Made by a program: the position numbers and the translations under genes
Shown: piece after piece, positions 40,492 to 50,160 of the stretch
Numbering within the stretch: position 1 is the stretch's first letter
Layout of the letters: each line of letters starts with the position of its first letter
The notes under the pieces: generated by a model
What the model was told of the DNA's origin: nothing
Seen by the model: only the letters and a program-made list of their open reading frames with translations
Database searches by the model: none
NCBI GenBank assembly: GCA_029204225.1
Contig: CM055095.1
Span: 64,379,087 to 64,443,086, forward strand
Length of the DNA: 64,000 bases
Direction of reading: 5' to 3'
Origin: Diphasiastrum complanatum
Taxonomy: Eukaryota > Streptophyta > Lycopodiopsida > Lycopodiales > Lycopodiaceae

Positions 40492-42090
40492 ATGGCTGCT
40501 CCTAGAGGTGCTCCCAGGAAGTCAATCCAATCATTGCTAGGAGAGCACCCCGATTGGATCTACCCAAATACAAACAGATCCAGTTAGATTTCTTCAGATC
40601 TATTCTGAATCTTGTGAAGTCTCAAAGTTTTTCCCCAAGATAAACTTAAGCTTTTCCTATGGCCTTAACAGGTGCAACACAAGATTGGTACTATAATCAA
40701 GATGAAACTAAGCATATAGATTGGGAGACTGTTAAATGAGCCCTTATCACACGGTTCAAACCTCGAAAGTTTATGGAAGACCCTTTTCTACTTTTAAACC
40801 AAATTAAAATGGGAAAGCGAAAGATGGTTCGAGATTACATTGAGCAGATAAAATGCCTTAGATCTAAGTGGAAACTTGAGTTGATTAACAAAAATGCCAC
40901 GATATGTGGTTTTTGTTAGGTTTACCTAAAAGATCAGATGTGAGCTGAAATGCCATAATGAGTACGCACTTTTGCAGAATGCTATGGACGATGCAATTTG
41001 GGAGGAGGATGAAGATTCAGACGATGAGCCGAATATCAGTATGTTGCCTTATATAGCAGGGCAGACCACTACGACATCCACCACTATTGCATCAACAAAT
41101 GTCAACGCTACTGTAGAAATGATGCCCAATGAGTTCGAAAAACTTGGAAAGAACCAACAGAAACAGATGGAAAAGTTGCAGTCGCAATTTGATGAGAAGA
41201 TCAAAGCATTGGAAGATTTCCATGGACAAGCGAACAAGGAACCTGAGAAGTTTGCAAAGTCTTTTCCTACCAGAAAAAATGTTTGGTATTCTATTTGTAT
41301 AGGAAATCACACTGTGAATGAGTGTCCTCAATTGAAAAAACGAATGGAAATCAGTATATGCCATATGTATAATTCACCTAATCATGAGACTGCTTTTTGC
41401 AACTTCAATCCTCAGATAATTCAGCAACGGTATGCCCAGATGGGATATCGAGAACCACATTATGGAGGAAATCTGGCAGTTAGACCTCATCAATTTGCTC
41501 TTGGATACCCGGAACAATTAGCCTTGCCCCACCAAAGCACCTCGCTCCTCCTGCCAATTTGATGGAGCCAAAACCTTACAGAAGTGCCGAGCAATGGAAT
41601 TATAGCAATGATCATGAAGGTGGATCTTTAGAAGAGTATGCTATTTTTGCTGCCGCGCAACAACAAGCATCTAGAAATTGGACCAGAGCACAGTGTTGCA
41701 GAATGTCCAAATAAAGACAAATTTGTACCATTCTGTCGTGACTGTGGTTATGGGCATTGCTATAAGGAATGTCCAGCAAGATCAAAGCCACCACCGGATA
41801 CAGCTCCTATAAATTTGATAACAATCAAGCAAAGACCAGTAGCTCAGAATAAACCAAATGTACCCTTGATGGTGGTTACCAGAGCACATAAGCAAAAAGA
41901 ACTTTTAGCAGATCCAATACCTGCTGATTCTATACCATTAACTGATATACCAACAACATCTGGAGTCTATCCAAATCTTAATGTAGAAAAGAGAAGATAT
42001 CAGGATATGAGACAATGGATTAAACATTTGCAAGAGGAAGAGGAGCTTATTTCCAAGGAAATTGCACACAAGATGGATGGGACCTTATAA
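40492..42090 (+). pseudogene. Gypsy gag relic (second copy)
   Basis: Degenerate gag starting near MAAPRGAPRKSIQSLLGEHP (40492). Pieces in shifting frames read WYYNQDETKHIDWETVK, ALITRFKPRKFMEDPF, KMVRDYIEQIK, and then an open frame 40972-41562 with MDDAIWEEDEDSDDEPN, a Q-rich segment and cysteine motifs. A second frame (41638-42090) has further zinc-knuckle-like cysteines (CPNKDKFVPFCRDCGYGHC). Same lineage as the 28.2-kb gag. Confidence 0.8.
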
Positions 42091-42198
42091 GGTCATTGAA
42101 GTCTTTAACAATGGACCATTACAGTCAGCAGATCTTGAAGGACATTTACTTGATACTCAAGTAAATGGATCAAGAGTGAAGCGATACTATGACTGATC
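42065..42198 (+). pseudogene. Gypsy Pol C-terminal tail joined to gag
   Basis: Reads RWMGPYKVIEVFNNGP and then VNGSRVKRYYD-stop, the typical end of a plant Gypsy integrase. It follows gag directly in a different frame. Protease, RT, RNase H and most of the integrase are absent, so nearly all of pol was deleted. Confidence 0.75.
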
Positions 42199-42500
42199 TC
42201 TGAACAAAAATAACAAGATAAGCTTTGTGACTTTCGCGAATAATGCGAAATATGCGACAATTAGTGTTCCATATACATTTGCAAGGTTCATCGTTTTATC
42301 TGTACCAAAAAATGTGACAAAATGCGTTGATTGACCTTGATTATTTCACTATGCATTATTGCCAAAACACCCGAAACCTTATTTTGTCACATCCACTTGC
42401 TATTTTCATTTTTCAAAAAATGCGACACTGTTTGTATTTGTTTCCAACTTGTTTTCAACATGTGAGAAATATGCGAAAAACCTGACATCTTCGCTCCATG
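42199..42500 (+). other. Gypsy 3' region, target of copy 2
   Basis: Untranslated DNA with recurring ATGCGA-like words (AATATGCGACAA, AAAATGCGACAC, AAATATGCGAAA). Interrupted by Copia copy 2 and continuing after 48518. Confidence 0.5.
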
Positions 42501-42505
42501 TATAA
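42501..42505. repeat. target-site duplication of copy 2, left (TATAA)
   Basis: TATAA, repeated at 48519-48523. Confidence 0.92.
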
Positions 42506-43150
42506 TGTGAAAGATTCAACTAGTTTCATCACATTTTGCAATATTTTCATATTTGGCATATTAAGGCCAAAACTTGTTTTAGACTTAGAGGTTGACTTTT
42601 CAAAGTTCATTAGATTTCATTTGAATAAACACTTTTTGAAAGTGTGGGAAAGATAGAATGCGAGTTTGAGTAGATTCAATTTGAATAAGTTGGGTACATT
42701 GAATCTAGACCCAAAATTGGTAGGGTTAGCATTTTGGTGGGAAAGCCAAGTGGCCAAATAGGGTTTGGACCTGTTATAAAAGGATGTAACTCGTGGAGAG
42801 AGTCATCTTCTCTCTTCTCTATCTCATTTCATGCTTATACATGGTTCTCTTGGGTTCTACTATCCATTGGTGCACTATCTTTGTGATTGCTTGCAATTCT
42901 ATGTGTAGAATGATCTATATTTGCTATTTTTGGATCCACACGTGCGAAATACAGTAGCTTGCTGGTTTTGTATGGACAACAACAGTACATAATCATTTCA
43001 TTCAAGTTTGATCAAGTTCTATTAGTGTTTGCATCTCAAATTGTGTGTAGATGCTGATTTTTCTACATTGGTGAAATTGGTAGTATATTTCTCTTTCTAA
43101 CCAAAGATCATTCAAGTAGATTGGATCTTAAGGATCTGAAATCTTTCACA
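42506..43150 (+). repeat. 5' LTR of copy 2
   Basis: 645 bp, TGTGAAAGATTC to GAAATCTTTCACA, with TATAAAA at 42775-42781. Lacks 5 bp present in the other LTRs (near 42616). Confidence 0.95.
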
Positions 43151-43162
43151 TGGTATCAGAGC
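43151..43162 (+). other. primer-binding site of copy 2
   Basis: TGGTATCAGAGC, immediately after the LTR: the classic plant Copia PBS, complementary to the 3' end of initiator methionine tRNA. Copy 1 has lost this site. Confidence 0.95.
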
Positions 43163-43750
43163 TTGTGTTTCAGGTTATGAAGGATGAAATAAGATCTATC
43201 AATGATTTGGTGAAGATATCAAGTCTAGAGCATGCTAGAGAGGATTCTACACCAAAATCGGATTTTTTGCTTTTGTAGATTGGATCTTTTGTAGATCAAA
43301 ACACTAAATAGGTCAATATACTTGTTCAATTCCGTTTTTTGAATTCACATGCTGGATTTGGCCGATTTTTGGATCATTGGTTCAGCCTAAGTGATGGCTT
43401 ATAGATTGCATATCAAATTTTCAGCATTTGCATGTAGATTTGGAATAGTCAATTTTTTGTGATTTTGTCAAAACCCTAATTTTGATTGGATCTCTAGATA
43501 GTGAGGTTGCTGGACTTCATTTGAGTGTGTTTCAATCTTAGGAGGTGTCAAAAGTCATTAGATTGAGGATAGATCATAGGTTGATCAAAATTCGATGATT
43601 CTATGTGTTGATTTGCTTGGATAAGTGCTAGAAGAGAATTTGTGAGATAGTTTCAAATCTTGGTGATTTCTTTTGAAAGCATTTGTTGTTGTTCAAAGGA
43701 GTGCTTTGTGTATTGAAACAGGTTGAAAGAGAAGATCAGGTCATTGCTAC

Positions 43751-44929
43751 ATGGCAACCTCAATTGGAGTCATGTTGGAAGCCAATGATAGACTTACCTC
43801 AAGTAACTATTCATTATGGAAAGTGAGGATGGAGTCACTTCTTGAGATGAATGATGTTTTGAATATTGTTGTAGGTTGGGAGGAGAGACCAGCAACACAG
43901 CAAGATCAATTGAGGTATGACAAGAGGGCCAAGAAGGCTCTACACATGATAAAGATGAATGTTACCAATGAACTTCTCAAGGAAGTTGGTAAGTACACAT
44001 AATCTTTGGAAGCCTGGAATTCATTGAAAAAGCTTTATGAATCCAAGTCTACTTCTAGAGTGTTGACTCTAAGAAGGCAAATATTTTCTTGTTTGCAAAA
44101 GAATGAAAAAAGTCCAAGTACTTTTGTTTTGAGAATGAAAGCATTGAATGATGAGTTAGCTTGCATAGATGAAAGCATTAAGGAAGGAGAGCTTATTCAA
44201 GTGATTCTTAATGGCTTGTTAGATGCTCATGCTAACATTGTTCAAAATATTTCTATTCAAAAGACTTTGCCAAGTTTGATGGATCTTCAAGAGATCTTGA
44301 TTAATGAGGAATATAGGCTTCAAGCAAGAGGTGGATCTACATCGACACTTCAAGAGGATGCTATGTTCACAAAGGGCAAATTCAAAGGCAAATCCAAAAG
44401 CAAGTGGTCTAAAGGGAAAGATCAAGTGGATGCTTCTTCAAGTGGCAAAAAGAAGGATAGATCAAAGCTCAAGTGCTTCTATTGTGGCATCCAAGGACAC
44501 TTTGCAAGTGAGTGCTACGAGAAGAAGAGAGATCAAGGAGACAAGCAAGGTAATCTTACTCTTGATGAGGATGGTTTGGATGTGCAAGATGCAAATGATG
44601 ATGCTTTTGTGATGTCTTCATGTATGCTTGCTAATGATGGAGATTTAGATCCTTGGTGGATTGATAGTGGAGCAAGTTCACACATGACCTTTCACAAGGA
44701 GTACTTCACTTCTTTGTTGGCATATGGAGATGACAAGAGGGTGATCTACACGGCCAATGATGGTGAGTGTGCAATCAAAGGGATTGGCACAATTCCTATT
44801 TTTCTCTCTACAAATAGGAATGTTCATTTGGAGAATGTCTTGTTTATTCCATCTATTACCAAGAATTTGCTTAGTGTGATTCAAATGCTAAGGGCCTCAA
44901 GGTGGAGTTTGATGGAGATGCTTGTTTGA
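43751..44929 (+). pseudogene. gag-protease of Copia copy 2
   Basis: Same order as copy 1: MATSIGVMLEANDRL, LWKVRMESLLEMND, then TAA at 44000-44002, only about two codons before the position of the independent stop in copy 1. It continues from 44006 through a CX2CX4HX4C knuckle (CFYCGIQGHFASEC) and the protease motif DPWWIDSGASSHM, until a 4-bp deletion near 44893 shifts the frame. Where copy 1 has CRIKGH in the knuckle, copy 2 keeps the more usual CGIQGH. Confidence 0.9.
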
Positions 44930-45065
44930 TCAAAAGAAGGATGTCTTGATTGGAAAAGGTAAAAGGCAAGAGAAGTTGTTCAGACTTGATGCTTGTGTTA
45001 TTGCTAACCAAGTTGAATGTGTTGCAAGGGAGCAAATTTCTATTTAAGAGGTTTGGCACAAAAGG

Positions 45066-45775
45066 ATGGGACACCTCAACTTCAAGTCATTGGAGGTAAT
45101 GGCAAGGAAGAAGGTTGTGATTTGTCTTCCAAGTTCCTTAAGTAATGACAAGCATGTTTGTGAGTCTTGTGCTTTGTCTAAGTCACATAGACTACCTTAT
45201 ACTAGATCTACAAAGCCTTTTCAACTTGTACATTCGGATATTCATGGATTCACTACAATTAGCAATAGTGGAGCTAAGATGTATGTAACATTCATTGATG
45301 ATTTTAGTAGATTTTGTTGGATCTATCCACTAAAGAGCAAGGATGAAGTTTATGATGTCTTTGTCAAGTTCAAGAATGCAAGGGAGAACCAATTCTCCAC
45401 AAAGATCAAGTGCTTGAGAGGTGACAATGGTGGTGAGTACATATCTAACAAGTTCAAGGCCTTTTGTGATGAGCATGGGATCAAGAGGGAGTATACAACA
45501 TCAAGGACCCCACAACAAAATGGAGTGGCTGAAAGGAAGAATAGAACTTTATGTGAAAGTGCTAAAGCTATGAGGTTAAGTGCTAATCTTGACAAACCAT
45601 TTGGGATCAAGCTTTGTTGTGTGCCAATTTCTTGTGCAATAGGTGGCCGAGTGCTATTTTGGATGGAAGGACACCTTTTGAGATGCTATTCAAGAGGAGG
45701 CTGAGTGTCAACTTTCTAAAAACTTTTGGATGCACATGCTATGTCAACATTACTCTTGATGATAGGACCAAGTAG
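45066..45775 (+). pseudogene. integrase of Copia copy 2
   Basis: Reads MGHLNFKSLEVMARKK, CESCALSKSHRLPY, LVHSDIHGF, FIDDFSRFCWIYPL, LRGDNGGEYISN and TPQQNGVAERKNRTL. A 1-bp deletion near 45602 shifts the frame (the open frame ends at 45704). In the original frame the segment still ends in the TAG at 45773-45775 that is shared with copy 1. Confidence 0.9.
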
Positions 45776-45817
45776 GATCCATCTTCAAGAAGAGGTATTT
45801 TTGTTGGATATAGTGAG

Positions 45818-47299
45818 GTGAGTAAAGCCTACAAGGTTTACATTCCTTTTACTAACAAAGTGATTGTTGGTAGAGATGTCATTTTTGATGAGGGAAACAT
45901 TCCAGAGGTGTCTTCAAGCATGATTGATGGTAAAGTAGATGGATCTAACATTCTTGATGTTGATGAGAAGGATCCTACTTTGGATGGTGGTGATGATGGA
46001 CCTTCATCAAGTCAAAAGCCAAGGAGAACATCAAGGGAAAGACAAGTACCTTCAAGGCTCACATATGATCAAAAGGGTAAGCAAGTAGTTTCTGGACATT
46101 ATGTTGCTTTCCTAACCTCTTTGGATGAGCCTACAAGTGTAGATCAAGCAAGGAAAGAAGAGGAGTGGATCCAAGCAATGGATCTTGAGTATCAATCTCT
46201 TATGAAGAGTGGAACATCTTTTGGAAGATCTTCTTCTGTACATGGAGCTATGCAAGTGGATGGATGTTATATTGCTGTGAAATCAAGTAATGGATCTGGA
46301 AAACAAAGCCTGTTCAATGACTTTGATGATCACATTGAAGATCAAGAAGTTGATTTCGAAGCGCTTCAACTAGTCAAAAGGGAAGGTGGCAATTTGGAGC
46401 TAGTCAAGAGCATCAAAGGAGAGGTAATTGGCAAAGGTGTTATGGATATGTTTTTACAGCATATTGAAGACTCAAGTAAGGTCAAAGGAGCAGCAAGGAA
46501 GTGTTGTTCAAGTTTACTTTACTTGTTCTATCTCATGTTTGAGCAATTTCATGTGGATGTGTGCAAATTGTCAAGATATGGTAAAACTAGCTACATTGGT
46601 GAGCATTGTTTTGATGTTGGATTTGTACTAGCATTCTTGGCTAATTTTGCTGATGGAAATGAAGCTATTGGAGGTTCATTATTTCACTCATCCATGGCTA
46701 AGTTCTCAAGTGTTGAGCTACTTGGTGCCAATACTTGGAGATTGTCAATTTTTGGTGAATTCATGGTCATTTTCTTGTGTCAAGTAGATCTTGAAGATGG
46801 ACTAGTGCAAACTACTTGGTTTATGGAGTCATGTGGTGCTGGATTTTCATCATTTATGTACTCACCTACGCATGGATTTCCAAGGTTTGATGGTTTCTTG
46901 TGGCAAGATGAAGATGGAGGCTCATTCATGGAGTATCATGGTGGATACAAGACAACAAAGGACAAAGGAGGAGGAGACATGCAAGCAAAACTTGATCACT
47001 CACATTTATTGTTTGTTTGCTGTATTTTTCTAGAGAGTTCAGAGTTGGAAGCATGGTGGAATCATTTCATTTACATTCTATTTGATTCTTCATGTTCTAG
47101 TCACATTTTTACATGCAAAATTGATGTAAGAAATAGTGAAGCATCCCAAGTGGACACTATTCTCTATATCAATTATGGTTGTTTCTATTTTGAGCATTAC
47201 ATGATCATTGAAAGGAGATCTATTCTTAGGAAGAAGATCATTCTTATGATGGATCAAAGTTCTATTGGCAAAAACTATGCTAGGAGCATTGGAAGCTAG
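45818..47299 (+). CDS. hybrid frame replacing the RT core, copy 2 (493 aa)
   Basis: Identical in length and layout to the frame in copy 1: Copia hinge up to LEYQSLMKSGTSF (about residue 130), a short scrambled RT-like start, then about 330 residues of unrecognised sequence containing QHIEDSSKVKGAARKC, GANTWRLSIFGEFMV, YHGGYKTTKDKGGGDMQ and YINYGCFYFEHYM. No RT motif is present. It is entirely open, with no indel relative to copy 1. By-eye differences from copy 1 (about 19 replacement, 2 silent) do not suggest protein-level selection after the copies separated. The open length itself implies that the insert was coding in its source. It runs into RNase H in another frame. Confidence 0.85.
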   Translation: MSKAYKVYIPFTNKVIVGRDVIFDEGNIPEVSSSMIDGKVDGSNILDVDEKDPTLDGGDDGPSSSQKPRRTSRERQVPSRLTYDQKGKQVVSGHYVAFLTSLDEPTSVDQARKEEEWIQAMDLEYQSLMKSGTSFGRSSSVHGAMQVDGCYIAVKSSNGSGKQSLFNDFDDHIEDQEVDFEALQLVKREGGNLELVKSIKGEVIGKGVMDMFLQHIEDSSKVKGAARKCCSSLLYLFYLMFEQFHVDVCKLSRYGKTSYIGEHCFDVGFVLAFLANFADGNEAIGGSLFHSSMAKFSSVELLGANTWRLSIFGEFMVIFLCQVDLEDGLVQTTWFMESCGAGFSSFMYSPTHGFPRFDGFLWQDEDGGSFMEYHGGYKTTKDKGGGDMQAKLDHSHLLFVCCIFLESSELEAWWNHFIYILFDSSCSSHIFTCKIDVRNSEASQVDTILYINYGCFYFEHYMIIERRSILRKKIILMMDQSSIGKNYARSIGS

Positions 47300-47871
47300 G
47301 AAAGCGAGTTTTGAGGTACATCATTGGAACTCGAGATTTTGGCATATTGTATGAGGGATCATCACCTAATCTTTTTGGATTTTCAGATTCAGACTATGCT
47401 GGAGATATAATGGATAGGAAATTCATTAGTTCTTATTGTATTTTCATAGGTGATGGAGCTATATCATGGATGTCAAAGAAACAAGCCACTATCTCATTGT
47501 CATCTAGTGAGGCCGAGTACAAAGCTCTTACACATTGCACAAAAGAGATGGTATGGATCAAGAGGATGATCAAGGATCTTCACTTGCTGGATTTTTCAGA
47601 GAGCCCAATCATCTTTTGTGACAATCAATCAGCCCAAAGAATGGCATCCAATCCTATCTTTCATGCTAGGAGCAAGCATATTAAGATACAATATCATTTT
47701 GTGAGGGAGCGAGTCATTGCAAAGGAGGTGGAGCTTCAACATGCGTCTTCAAGGGAATGTGTAGCTGATATCTTCACCAAAGCATTGGGAAAAGACTTGT
47801 TCATGAAGCATAGGACTTCACTTGGAATATTATCAAAGTCTATGCTAAAACTAGTTGAAGAGGGAGTGTGA
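47299..47871 (+). pseudogene. RNase H and Pol C-terminus of copy 2
   Basis: HWKLGKRVLRYIIGTRDFGI, FSDSDYAGDIMDRK, GAISWMSKKQATISLSSSEA, FHARSKHIKIQYHFVRERV, ending EEGV at the LTR edge. Uninterrupted, but in a different frame from the hybrid frame, exactly as in copy 1. Confidence 0.9.
47857..47866 (+). other. polypurine tract of copy 2
   Basis: GAAGAGGGAG immediately before the 3' LTR, identical to copy 1. Confidence 0.88.
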
Positions 47872-48518
47872 AAGATTCAACTAGTTTCATCACATTTTGC
47901 AATATTTTCATATTTGGCATATTGAGGCCAAAACTTGTTTTAGACTTAGAGGTTGACTTTTCAAAGTTCATTAGTCTAAATTTCATTTGAATAAACACTT
48001 TTTTGAAAGTGTGGGAAAGATAGAATGCGAGTCTGAGTAGATTCAATTTGAATAAGTTGTGCACATTGAATCTAGACCCAAAATTGGTAGGGTTAGCATT
48101 TTGGTGGGAAAGCCAAGTGGCCAAATAGGGTTTGGACCTGTTATAAAAGGATGTAACTCATGGAGAGAGTCATCCTCTCTCTTCTCTATCTCATTTCATG
48201 CTTATACATGGTTCTCTTGGGTTCTACTATCTATTGTTGCACTATCTTGGTGATTGCTTGCAATTCTATGTGTAGAATGATCTATATTTGCTATTTTTGG
48301 ATCCACACGTGTGAAATACAGTAGCTTGCTGGTTTTGTACGAAACAACAACAATACATAATCATTTCATTCAAGTTTGATCAAGTTCTATTAGTGTTTGC
48401 ATCTCAAATTGTGTGTAGATGCTGATTTTTCTACATTGGTGAAATTGGTAGTGTATTTCTCTTTCTAACCAAAGATCATTCAAGTAGATTGGATCTTAAG
48501 GATCTGAAATCTTTCACA
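47867..48518 (+). repeat. 3' LTR of copy 2
   Basis: 652 bp with the same termini as the 5' LTR and TATAAAA at 48142-48148. Confidence 0.95.
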
Positions 48519-48523
48519 TATAA
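48519..48523. repeat. target-site duplication of copy 2, right (TATAA)
   Basis: Matches 42501-42505. Confidence 0.92.
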
Positions 48524-49090
48524 TTCCCATTGTGTTTAGCGAAAATTGCAATACTATTGTGGAATTTGTTATGTTAGTATACATACCATTTTTAGTAAGC
48601 AGAAATTGCAACACATGGTTTCACGATATTCAGTCAGATTATTTTACTAAAGAAGCTATTTACATTTAATTCTTTCAAACATTATTTTTTAAGGACTGTA
48701 CCTTCAATATTAGGAGGACACTTTTTATTAAATACTGGTCTAATCCATCGATATATCATTAATATGTCGAACACTTCAAACACTTCAGATTTTTCATTCA
48801 TTTTTACTTTTTCTGTTTCGTTCATGATCATTAACTGTTATTCTTACGATCCAATATGTTCACGACTACCATCGCTAATTTTGTATTCTATCATCGTCAT
48901 GGCCATCATTTTTTAAACTCATCCAAAACCAGTTCTACCGGTTTTGCAGCCTCTGGCCATTCGAGCTAGAATTGAAGGACTTCTTCAATTCGATCCATCT
49001 AAAATCTTAACAGAGTTATGTTAGGAGCTAATTTGAAACTTAAACGAAACAGAGGATGGACACATTTGTACCGTTGTCCGTAATTAGATA
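48524..49090 (+). other. Gypsy 3' region continued
   Basis: Sequence interrupted by copy 2 resumes here; AT-rich, no domain. It leads into the extra open frame below. Confidence 0.4.
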
Positions 49091-50160
49091 ATCATTGTCA
49101 CAGAAGGATTTTACTGTCGTGCATTAGGCTTGCCTATAGATGACATTATTCAAGTTACCACGCTTGATTACATTACTCAAAGCGGAGTTTTTCAGGAGGA
49201 AGCATACCTTGAAAAGAGGGAGTATAATCTGTCTTATATCAGAGATCCCAATCTCAAGAGCTTCGTCCGCTTCACTCTTGCTTCAATTTTCCTACCTGAG
49301 CAAGAGTATACAATCTCCAACAAAAATATGGGATACCTGCTCATAGCTCTAAATGGAGAGCATATTGCTTTCAGACAGATTGCTTTTAAGCAATTCTATA
49401 AATTAGTCAAAGATAAACAATTTTCCAGACTAGGTTTACAATTTGGAGTATTATGCATGCATGCTGAAATATTATCTGTATAGGAGGATACCATGATTGT
49501 GCCAGTGCTGCCAAAGTTAGGTCCATACATTGAGAGCGATTCTCAGATGCGGACATTAGAGGTGACTTCTACTGAACTTGCGTCCTCATCTTCAACACAG
49601 AAGAATGCAAGTTCGGTGAGAATGTCTACTCCCTCATTGCAGTATAAGCCGATCTCCAGCAACGAGACAATCCAAGAACCAGAGACAGAAGAAGATACTG
49701 AAGTTGTTGCTGAGCAAGAACCAATGCACGATGATATCCAGACAGAAGCGACATACGAAGGTCAGAAAATTCTTGATGTCCACCAAGGTGATGTTGAACC
49801 AGGGGTCCTTGATGAAGAGCTCTATTTAAAGACCTTCGGGATGCTGCTAGTAGACACCCAAACATCCATTCAAGATTTCATCAATCTAGAAAAGGTTTCA
49901 AGGAAGCTGGAAAGCAAGTACGATAGTATACGAGCTGACCTTATTCAAAAGGATGAAGAGTTGGAAGCAACCAAGTCAAAGCTGTTGCAGAAGAATAAGA
50001 AACTTGAAGAAGCTTAAACTGAGCTGACAAAGAAAGACACAGCCCTAGAGGAAGCCCAAGGTAGACTTGATGCCACTCTAGAGGCGCTGGAGGCGATGTA
50101 GGATCAATCCAACCAATTTGAGAACGAAAACACATTGCTCAAACAACAACTCTAGAGAAT
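49091..50160 (+). pseudogene. extra open frame 3' of Gypsy pol, coiled-coil protein
   Basis: The frame is open from about 49091 (IIIVTEGFYCRALGLPIDDI), ahead of the first ATG at 49130, to a stop at 49481-49483. It resumes at 49493 and runs to 50017, then continues with stops to about 50160. The N-terminal part (FVRFTLASIFLPEQEYTIS, NKNMGYLLIALNGEHIAFRQ) resembles the plant transposon-associated domain I know from extra ORFs of Tat-type Gypsy elements. The second half is acidic, then a heptad-rich coiled coil (NLEKVSRKLESKYDSI, KDEELEATKSKLLQKNKKLE). Discounting the copy 2 insertion it lies about 0.9 kb beyond the Pol end. Function unknown. Confidence 0.5.

Larger units (their letters stand above)
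42506..48518 (+). mobile_element. Copia element copy 2, RT-replaced family
   Basis: A structurally complete 6.01-kb insertion: two full LTRs, PBS, leader, gag, protease, integrase, the hybrid frame in place of the RT core, RNase H, polypurine tract and 5-bp TATAA duplications. It is closely related to copy 1 along its whole length. The two LTRs differ by roughly 15 substitutions and 7 bp of indels by eye, so it is not a very recent insertion. Private damage: stop at 44000-44002, a 4-bp deletion near 44893, 1-bp deletions near 44935 and 45602, and a stop near 45045. Confidence 0.95.
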
